Shown piece after piece: positions 58,057-64,000 of a DNA stretch of 64,000 nt (positions are counted from its first letter, which is position 1; every line of letters begins with the position of its first letter). The stretch spans positions 1 to 64,000 of the forward strand of contig NZ_JPRF03000038.1 of assembly GCF_001188955.3 (NCBI RefSeq), in the 5' to 3' direction. A model generated the notes under the pieces. That model had not been told where the DNA came from. It did not search any database and saw nothing but the letters and a program-made list of their open reading frames with translations. Both the position numbers and the translations under genes were made by a program. Origin of the DNA: Kitasatospora aureofaciens. Its GTDB lineage: Bacteria > Actinomycetota > Actinomycetes > Streptomycetales > Streptomycetaceae.

Positions 58057-59244
58057 ATGTCCTTCGCACCCTCCGACGGCTACGACGCCTTCGAGATCCT
58101 CGACCCGGCCGCCGCCCCCGCGCCCCCGTACGGCAGCGGCTCGCTCTGCGACCTGCTGCCCTCGGTGGCGGCGGGCCTGGGCGTCCCGGGGTTCACCGCG
58201 ACGCTGCCGATCGCCCCGGCCGACCGGGTGGTGGTGTTCCTGGTGGACGGCCTGGGCTGGGAGCTGCTGCTGCGCCACCCCGAGTACGCGCCGTTCCTGT
58301 CCTCGCTGGCCGGGAGCTCGATGGGCGGCACCGGCCGTCCGCTGACCGCGGGCTTCCCGTCCACCACCGCGACCTCGCTGGCCTCGGTCGGCACCGGCAC
58401 GCCGCCGGGCCTGCACGGCCTGGCCGGGTACACGGTGGCGGTGCCGGGCGCCGACTACCTGATGAACCAGCTGCGCTGGCAGCCGCACACCGACCCGCAG
58501 GCCTGGCAGCCGTACCCGACGGTCTTCGAGCAGACCCAGCGGGCCGGGGTGGCGACCGCCCAGGTGTCCTCCCCGCTGTTCGCCCAGACCCCGCTGACCA
58601 GGGTGGCGCTGTCCGGCGGCAGCTTCCTGGGCCGCACCACCGGCGAGGAGCGGATGGACCTGGCCGCCTCCTGGCTGGCCGAGCACGACCGGGCGCTGGT
58701 GTACACCTACGTCAGTGAGCTGGACGGTGCGGGCCACCGCTTCGGGGTGGACTCCGACGAGTGGCGGATGACGCTGGACGCGGTGGACCGGCTGGCCCGT
58801 CGGCTGGCCGAGCAGCTGCCGCCGCGCTCGGCGATGTACGTGACCGCGGACCACGGCATGATCGACATCGCGCCCGAGGACCGGATCGACTTCGACGAGG
58901 ACTGGGAGCTCGGCGCCGGCGTCGCCCTGCTCGGCGGTGAGGGCCGGGCCCGGCACGTGTACGCCGTGCCGGGGGCCGCGGCCGACGTGCACACGGTCTG
59001 GAGCGAGGTGCTGGGCGACCGGATGTGGGTGGCCACCCGGGACGAGGCGATCGCCGCGGGCTGGTTCGGACCGACCGTCGACGAGCGGGTCTACCACCGG
59101 ATCGGTGACGTGGTCGCCGCGGCGCGCGACGACATCGCGATCACCGCCTCCCGCAACGAGCCCGGCGAGTCCGCGATGATCGGGCTCCACGGCTCGATGA
59201 CCCCGGTCGAGCAGTTCGTGCCGCTGCTCGAAGTCCGGGGCTGA
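58057..59244 (+). CDS. Type I phosphodiesterase/nucleotide pyrophosphatase (alkaline phosphatase superfamily)
   Basis: A 395-residue cytoplasmic enzyme. Metal and nucleophile residues of the superfamily are visible: VVVFLVDGLGWELL (Asp), GFPSTTATSLASVGTG (Thr nucleophile), VSELDGAGHRFG (Asp/His), VTADHGMID (Asp-His), and a late His in GLHGSM. There is no signal peptide. ATG 58057 was chosen because upstream in-frame sequence is repetitive and lacks a binding site. The substrate is unknown, perhaps nucleotides or phosphodiesters. Confidence 0.88.
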   Translation: MSFAPSDGYDAFEILDPAAAPAPPYGSGSLCDLLPSVAAGLGVPGFTATLPIAPADRVVVFLVDGLGWELLLRHPEYAPFLSSLAGSSMGGTGRPLTAGFPSTTATSLASVGTGTPPGLHGLAGYTVAVPGADYLMNQLRWQPHTDPQAWQPYPTVFEQTQRAGVATAQVSSPLFAQTPLTRVALSGGSFLGRTTGEERMDLAASWLAEHDRALVYTYVSELDGAGHRFGVDSDEWRMTLDAVDRLARRLAEQLPPRSAMYVTADHGMIDIAPEDRIDFDEDWELGAGVALLGGEGRARHVYAVPGAAADVHTVWSEVLGDRMWVATRDEAIAAGWFGPTVDERVYHRIGDVVAAARDDIAITASRNEPGESAMIGLHGSMTPVEQFVPLLEVRG

Positions 59245-59305
59245 GCCGGACCGTTGCATTCTCCGTGCCCGAACTCACTCGATCTGAAAGGCCTTTGCTC
59301 CACCC

Positions 59306-59962
59306 ATGGCTGAACTGGTGTTCTTCTCGGGCACGATGGACTGCGGCAAGTCGACGCTGGCGCTGCAGATGGACCACAACCACACCGCGCGCGGCCGGCA
59401 GGGCGTCATCCTGACCCGCAACGACCGGGCCGGCGCGGCCACCATCTCCAGCCGGCTGGGCCTGCGCGCCGACGCGGTCGAGGTGACGGACGACTTCGAC
59501 TTCCACGCGCACGTGGTGCAGCGGCTCTCGGCCGGCGGCCGGGTGGACTACCTGATCTGCGACGAGGCCCAGTTCTTCGCCGCCGAACAGGTCGACCAGT
59601 TGGCCCGGGTGGTGGACGAGCTGGACATCGACGTCTACACCTTTGGCATCACCACCGACTTCCGCACCCGGCTGTTCCCGGGTTCGCGGCGGCTGATCGA
59701 GCTGGCCGACCGGGTGGAGGTGCTGCAGGTCGAGGCGCTGTGCTGGTGCGGCGCGCGGGCGACCCACAACGCCCGTACGGTCGGCGGGGTGATGGTGGTC
59801 GAGGGCGCCCAGGTGGTGATCGGCGACATCTCGGTGAGCGACGACGAGATCGGCTACGAGGTGCTGTGCCGCCGCCACCACCGCCGTCGGATGACCGCCG
59901 CGACCGCGCGCGCCTCGGTGCTCTCCCCGGACGTGCTGCCCTTCGAGGACCAGCAGGCCTAG
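59306..59962 (+). CDS. tdk: Thymidine kinase (type II)
   Basis: A 218-residue salvage enzyme that phosphorylates thymidine with ATP. The P-loop GTMDCGKST is at residues 9-17. Walker B with catalytic Glu is ICDEAQFF. The lasso zinc site uses CWCGARA and the later LCRRHH. The thymidine-binding region VVIGDISVSDDEIGYEVLC precedes the final zinc ligand. It starts 62 bp after the phosphodiesterase gene. Confidence 0.94.
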   Translation: MAELVFFSGTMDCGKSTLALQMDHNHTARGRQGVILTRNDRAGAATISSRLGLRADAVEVTDDFDFHAHVVQRLSAGGRVDYLICDEAQFFAAEQVDQLARVVDELDIDVYTFGITTDFRTRLFPGSRRLIELADRVEVLQVEALCWCGARATHNARTVGGVMVVEGAQVVIGDISVSDDEIGYEVLCRRHHRRRMTAATARASVLSPDVLPFEDQQA

Positions 59963-59988
59963 GGTCCGTCGCCGTGCGGACGGACCCT
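59961..59988. terminator. Bidirectional hairpin terminator
   Basis: Perfect 10-bp arms AGGGTCCGTC and GACGGACCCT with an 8-base loop lie between the convergent tdk and VOC genes; the first arm overlaps the tdk stop. Confidence 0.82.
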
Positions 59989-60009
59989 CTCCGTAGCGGC
60001 TGCCAGGGC

Positions 60010-60756
60010 CTAGACTTCGAGCACCGAGAAGTGCCCGCCCTGCGGGTCGGCCAGCCGGGCGGCGCGGCCGCGGGCGGTGTCGTGCGGTTCGATCAGGACG
60101 CGGCCGCCGAGTTCGACGGCGTGACGGGTGGTCAGCGCGGCTTCCCGGACCGCGAAGTGGGTGCGCCAGCGCGGCGGGTGGCCGCGCAGGTCGGCGTGGT
60201 GGCGGATGCCCGCGACCGGGCGTCCGTGCACCAGCAGCGCGGAGCCGCCGACGGCGGGCCGCACCGGGCGGTCGAGCACGGAGCCGTAGAAGGTGGCGGC
60301 GCCGTCGGCGTCCGGGGTGAGCAGTTCGGCCCAGGCGGGGCCTCCCGGTTCGGCCCCGGCCTCCCGGCCGAGGTGCTCCTCGCCCTGCCAGAGGCCGAAG
60401 ACGGCGCCGGAGACGTCGGAGGCGATGGCCATCCGCCCCGCCCGCTCGGCCTGGAGAGGCCCGACCGCGACGGTGCCGCCGCACTCGCGCACCAGTTGGG
60501 TGGTGCGGTCGGCGTCGTCCACGGCGAAGTAGGTGGTCCACTGCACCGGAAAGCCGGTGGCGGTGGAGACACCGAGTCCGGCGACAGGCGCCCCGTCGAG
60601 CTCCGCCCGTACGTAGTCGCCGAGTTGGCCGGGGCCGGGGGAGTACGTCCAGCCGAGCAGTTCGCCGTAGAAGGCGCGGGCGCCGGGCAGGTCGTGGGTC
60701 AGCAGGCTGACCCAGCAGGGCGTTCCCTGGGCCAGCCGGAGTTCCACCGCGGGCAA
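60010..60756 (-). CDS. VOC-family protein with two glyoxalase-like domains
   Basis: A 248-residue protein of two tandem VOC modules (about 8-120 and 130-245). Repeated features are CWVSLLTHDLPGARAFYGELLGWTY and AWAELLTPDADGAATFYGSVLD, and the ending DPQGGHFSVLEV is typical. Such actinobacterial proteins are usually annotated as glyoxalase/bleomycin-resistance/dioxygenase superfamily; the reaction is unknown. The TTG start at 60756 lies six bases after GAGGAGG; a GTG at 60747 is the alternative. Confidence 0.85.
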   Translation of the reverse strand: MPAVELRLAQGTPCWVSLLTHDLPGARAFYGELLGWTYSPGPGQLGDYVRAELDGAPVAGLGVSTATGFPVQWTTYFAVDDADRTTQLVRECGGTVAVGPLQAERAGRMAIASDVSGAVFGLWQGEEHLGREAGAEPGGPAWAELLTPDADGAATFYGSVLDRPVRPAVGGSALLVHGRPVAGIRHHADLRGHPPRWRTHFAVREAALTTRHAVELGGRVLIEPHDTARGRAARLADPQGGHFSVLEV

Positions 60757-61011
60757 TGCGGGCCTCCTCAGGGGTGGTTGGCGCACGGAAATCCGTGGGC
60801 GCGAGGGTGATGCTTCCACCCTGGCGCGCGCCCAACCCTCGACCCGCGCGGAAAGTCCGGCAAAGAGCGCACAAAGAGGCGTGGTTCGGGCGTGTCCTGC
60901 GGGTTTGCCGGGTCCCGCCGCGGTGTTGGGGTGCGTGGACCCGCGGCGCCTCGGACCGGGCGAGGATCCGCAGGACACGCCCCGGGGGCGCGCTGCGCGA
61001 CAATGGCCGTC

Positions 61012-61887
61012 ATGACGACCTTCAACGACGGTTCCCCGCTGATCTCCGCGGCCGAACTGGGGGAGGCGCTCGCCTCCGAGCGTCCGCCGGTGCTGCTGGA
61101 CGTGCGCTACCAGCTGGTCGGCGCCGCACCCGGCGGCCCGACCGCGGCCGAGGAGTACCGGGCCGGGCACCTGCCCGGTGCCCACTTCGTCGAACTGGAC
61201 CGGGACCTCGCGGCCCCGCCCGGCGCCCCCGGTCACGGCGGGCGCCACCCGCTGCCGGACCCGGAGGAGTTCGGCGCGGCGATGCGCGGCTTCGGGGTGA
61301 GCGCCGGGCGGCCGGTCGTGGTGTACGACGGAGCCGCCTCGATGGCGGCGGCCCGGGCCTGGTGGCTGCTGCGCTGGGCCGGCCACCGGGACGTTCGGGT
61401 GCTGGACGGCGGCTTCGCGGCCTGGCAGGCGGCCGGGCTGCCGGTGACGGACGAGCTGCCGGAGCCGGCCGCGGGCGACTTCGAGCCGGTGCCGGGGCAG
61501 TTGCCGACGGTCGACGCGGACGGCGCCGCGGACTGGGCGCGCAGCGGCCTGCTGCTGGACGCCCGGTCGGGGGAGCGCTACCGCGGCGAGACCGAGCCGG
61601 TGGACCCGCGGGCCGGGCACATCCCGGGTGCGGTCTCGGCGCCGACGTCCGAGAACGTGCGCCCCGACGGGCGGTTCCGCCCGGTCGCCGAACTGCTCGC
61701 GCGCTTCCGGGTGTTCGGTGCGGGGCAGCGCAGGACCGCGGTGTACTGCGGTTCGGGCGTGACGGCGGCGCACCAGATCCTGGCGATGGAGGTGGCGGGC
61801 CTGGACGCCACGCTGTACCCGGGCTCGTGGAGCGAGTGGTCGAGCGACGCGAGCCGCCCGGTGGCGGCGACCGGCCAGCCGGGCTGA
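61012..61887 (+). CDS. Thiosulfate/3-mercaptopyruvate sulfurtransferase
   Basis: A 291-residue double-rhodanese protein. The N-terminal module (about 8-150) has an inactive loop (VVVYDGAAS, Asp instead of Cys). The C-terminal module (about 165-280) carries the active Cys in VYCGSGVTAAH; a CGSGVT loop points to mercaptopyruvate rather than thiosulfate preference. ATG 61012 is nine bases downstream of an in-frame ATG at 61003, and a GACAAT -10-like element overlaps the latter, favouring 61012 on a very short leader. Confidence 0.9.
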   Translation: MTTFNDGSPLISAAELGEALASERPPVLLDVRYQLVGAAPGGPTAAEEYRAGHLPGAHFVELDRDLAAPPGAPGHGGRHPLPDPEEFGAAMRGFGVSAGRPVVVYDGAASMAAARAWWLLRWAGHRDVRVLDGGFAAWQAAGLPVTDELPEPAAGDFEPVPGQLPTVDADGAADWARSGLLLDARSGERYRGETEPVDPRAGHIPGAVSAPTSENVRPDGRFRPVAELLARFRVFGAGQRRTAVYCGSGVTAAHQILAMEVAGLDATLYPGSWSEWSSDASRPVAATGQPG

Positions 61888-61895
61888 GCCCGGAC

Positions 61896-61938
61896 ACGTC
61901 GGAGGGGCGGGAGGCCAGGCCTCCCGCCCCTCCGACGT
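61896..61938. terminator. Bidirectional terminator with 20-bp perfect stem
   Basis: Arms 61896-61915 and 61919-61938 are perfectly complementary with a 3-base loop. It lies between the convergent sulfurtransferase and sepH genes. Confidence 0.9.
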
Positions 61939-61948
61939 TTGTCGGTGA

Positions 61949-62995
61949 CTACTCCTGCTTCTTGCGCCGGCTGCCGAAGACGATCTCGTCCCAGCTGGGC
62001 ACGGTGGCCCGGCGGCCGGGCCGGACGCCGTCCGCCTCGGCCTGCCGGTCGGTGGTGCCGACCAGGCGCTCGCGGTGCGGGGCGACGGCGCGCGGCATCA
62101 GGATGTCGGCGTAGGCCGAGCCCGCGCCGACCGCCGGGGCGGCGGCCGCGGCCGGTTCCTCGCTCTCCTCGGCGACCTCGGCGGGCACCGGTTCGATCGG
62201 GGCGGGGCCGCCGACGGCGAGGTCGCCGCGGAAGGCGGGGACCACGTCGAGCAGGCTGGTCAGCGAGTCCCGGGACTCGGCGGTGGCCTCCCGCGACTCG
62301 CGGACTTCGCGGGCCGACATGATGCGGTCGGCGGAGGGCCGGTCGATCATCGGGCGGGGCGGCCGGTCCTGGGGGAGCCGGGCGATCCGCGGGATGAACG
62401 GGAAGACCGAGTCCTCCTCGCGCTCGACCGTCTCGCCGATCAGCGCGCGGGCCTCGTCGTCGTTGGGCTGGACCAGGCGCCGGGGCGGGTCGTACGTCCA
62501 GGACGCACTGCGGCCCTCGCCGTCGGCACGGTAGGAGAGGATGACCTCCCAGGTGCCGTCGTCGCGCCGCCAGGAGTCCCAGCGCTCGGTGTCCTTCTCG
62601 GCGCCGCGCAGCGCGAGCCGCTCGGCCACGGCCTCGCCGAGCTGCGGTCCGGGGGACTCGCCGTTGCGGCGGATGGCGGTCTTGCGGGCGCGCTCGGCCA
62701 TGAAGGCGCGCTCGGCGAGGACCGGCCCCTCGAAGCGGCGGACGCGGTCGACGGAGATGCCGGCGGCCTGGGCGACCTCCTCGGCGGAGGCACCGGCTCG
62801 TATCCGCGCCTGGATGTCCCGGGGGCGGAGGTGGCTCTCGACCTCGATCTCGATCTGGCCGAGGCGCGGCCGGTCGCCGCGGATGGCGGCGCGCAGCCGC
62901 TCGTCGATGGGGAGGGTGTACTCCGTGCTGTCGGCAGCCTTGAGCACCAGCCGTGTGCCGTCGTTGCTGACGGCCACAACCCGCAGTTCGGGCAC
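61949..62995 (-). CDS. sepH: Cell-division protein SepH (DUF3071)
   Basis: A 348-residue protein. The conserved N-terminal DUF3071 part (1-165) begins PELRVVAVSNDGTRLVLKAADSTEYTLPIDERLRAAIRGDRPRLGQIEIEVES. It contains a helix-turn-helix-like segment LRPRDIQARIRAGASAEEVAQAAGISVDRVRRFEGPV. The middle is variable and acidic, and the ending RRATVPSWDEIVFGSRRKK is conserved. SepH of Streptomyces directly stimulates FtsZ assembly and is needed for sporulation septa. GTG 62995 follows GGGAGG by five bases. A long disordered stretch is Ala/Glu/Pro-rich. Confidence 0.93.
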   Translation of the reverse strand: MPELRVVAVSNDGTRLVLKAADSTEYTLPIDERLRAAIRGDRPRLGQIEIEVESHLRPRDIQARIRAGASAEEVAQAAGISVDRVRRFEGPVLAERAFMAERARKTAIRRNGESPGPQLGEAVAERLALRGAEKDTERWDSWRRDDGTWEVILSYRADGEGRSASWTYDPPRRLVQPNDDEARALIGETVEREEDSVFPFIPRIARLPQDRPPRPMIDRPSADRIMSAREVRESREATAESRDSLTSLLDVVPAFRGDLAVGGPAPIEPVPAEVAEESEEPAAAAAPAVGAGSAYADILMPRAVAPHRERLVGTTDRQAEADGVRPGRRATVPSWDEIVFGSRRKKQE

Positions 62996-63545
62996 GGTTA
63001 CCTCCCGGGTGGTGCCTGCCGACGTCACCTGCGTCGCTGCTCCCGTACTGAGTGTGGCCTGCCCACTCGCGACTGGCCACAACCTTGCTGAGTTCCCCGG
63101 CGTGTCGGGCTTACGCCCGGTCACACCAATGTGGCACGGTTGCCTCTTTGCCACGTCGTCCGTTGACGTCGCGCCTGGGTGTCCCGGCCGTCCTCGCACG
63201 CGGAGTGTTCGCGACGATCCGGGACCGGCGTCGCCGTGCGTGCCCGTTCAGTGGCTCTTCGTCAAGCTGTCGGTGTAGGCACAGTCGACAAGTCGACCCA
63301 AGGCTCGGGCTTTACGAACAGTACTCCATTCGTGGCATCCGAAGGGGCGGCTCGCCGCTCAAGTCTCCCGCGATTCACGGGAATCTCAAGAGCGCGCGCC
63401 CCCAACGGCGCACCACCGCCGGATGGACGGTGATCATCTTCACACAATCCTGGCGCGCAGAACCGCATTTTCGCCCCTTGTGTCCTTCTTTGGGCAAGAT
63501 GGAGTGGCTTGTTCGAGTAAGAGTCGTACGGACCGAGGGATGTTG
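62996..63545. other. Divergent intergenic region between sepH and a membrane protein
   Basis: No supported gene in 550 bp. GC content is lower than in the flanking genes, especially 63250-63540, consistent with promoters in both directions. Small dyads include CGGGC-TTA-GCCCG-type at about 63105-63120 and TCCCG-N7-CGGGA at about 63366-63385. I cannot assign promoters with confidence. Confidence 0.4.
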
Positions 63546-64000
63546 ATGCCGGAGCGGAGCCCCGCCGAGGAGGGCGGCAAGCAGGAGCGCAAGCGGATCG
63601 ATCTGAGCGTGGCTCAGGTCGCGGCGAGCGCGCTGGCCGCGGTGGTGGGCGCGCTGCTCGCCTCGGAACTCGGCGTGTACGGCACGATCATGGGCGCGGC
63701 GGTGGTCAGCATCGGGGCCACCACCGGCGGCGCGGTGTTCCAGCACGCGTTCAGGAGGACCGGCCAGCAGCTGCGCGCGGCGGTGGACCGCGGGCCGAAC
63801 CAGACCGTGAACTCCCTGCGCCAGGTTCCGGTGGAGCCCGAGCGGGCCGCGCCGGAGCCGCTCGGGCCGCCGGTGATCACCTCGGAGTGGAACGAGCCGC
63901 AGGTGGTGCGGGCGCGTCGGCGGTGGGGCTGGAAGAGCTACGCGGCGGTGTCCGGGCTGGTGTTCCTGCTGGCGATGACGCCGATCCTGGCGTTCGAGCT
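63546..64000 (+). CDS. Membrane protein of unknown function (truncated by window end)
   Basis: The first 151 codons are in the window. A charged start (MPERSPAEEGGKQERKRIDLS) is followed by a Gly/Ala-rich hydrophobic hairpin (VAASALAAVVGALLASELGVYGTIMGAAVVSIGATTGGAVF). A disordered loop of about 60 residues and the beginning of another helix (SYAAVSGLVFLLAMTPILAFE) follow. GAGGGA precedes ATG 63546; the adjacent TTG 63543 is possible. The double-helix motif resembles actinobacterial proteins annotated only as hypothetical. It is divergent from sepH. Confidence 0.75.
   Translation, partial: MPERSPAEEGGKQERKRIDLSVAQVAASALAAVVGALLASELGVYGTIMGAAVVSIGATTGGAVFQHAFRRTGQQLRAAVDRGPNQTVNSLRQVPVEPERAAPEPLGPPVITSEWNEPQVVRARRRWGWKSYAAVSGLVFLLAMTPILAFE

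Overview
The window is chromosomal DNA from a high-GC actinomycete of the family Streptomycetaceae (Streptomyces or Kitasatospora). The evidence is very high GC at third codon positions, frequent GTG starts and ATGA/GTGA overlaps, a conservon with its cytochrome P450 pair, and the marker genes whiH, hrdB (with its Lys/Ala-rich N-terminal part), sepH, parE and parC. The order whiH-hrdB-protease-parE ... parC ... ptsH-pat ... sepH matches, from memory, the SCO5819-SCO5855 stretch of the Streptomyces coelicolor core. I see no rRNA, tRNA, CRISPR array, insertion sequence, prophage or large biosynthetic cluster.

Layout. 1-4060: end of a conservon (cvnA tail, cvnB, cvnC, cvnD) running into a CYP157-like and a CYP154-like P450. 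4258-7781: sugar (alpha-glucoside-like) ABC importer without its own ATPase. 7861-9723: DUF4153/DUF4173 membrane protein behind twin palindromic operators. 9864-12476: divergent MFS exporter and TetR regulator with two matching operators. 12641-19315: rnhB, a possible helicase-tail remnant, an unknown gene, a RecQ helicase fused to a phosphoribosyltransferase-like domain, and a DUF4192 gene. 19347-24900: proline iminopeptidase, glycogen-debranching-like protein, NrtR-like Nudix regulator and a small coiled-coil protein. 25106-30824: ABC pair with a degenerate ATPase, whiH behind a sigma-WhiG-type promoter, and hrdB. 31016-37704: secreted trypsin-like protease, small zinc protein, parE, a small membrane protein and a NarL-type two-component system. 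37831-42496: DUF485/solute symporter pair convergent with a CitA/CitB-type two-component system. 42717-45653: a 27-codon leader ORF and an SsuABC/TauABC-like transporter. 45737-49281: iron-box-controlled sucrase/ferredoxin-like gene and parC. 49588-53836: M16 peptidase pair and rtcB with a small upstream ORF. 53908-62995: ptsH, protein acetyltransferase pat, DUF5998, phosphodiesterase, thymidine kinase, VOC protein, sulfurtransferase, sepH. 63546-end: truncated membrane protein.

How it fits together. This is core-genome territory for growth and development: the principal sigma factor, topoisomerase IV, a sporulation regulator and a division protein sit among transporters and their local regulators. 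Most convergent gene ends carry strong GC-rich hairpins, and many divergent starts carry palindromes that look like operators. A recurring oddity is that several genes end in short tandem repeats that begin at, or include, the stop codon.
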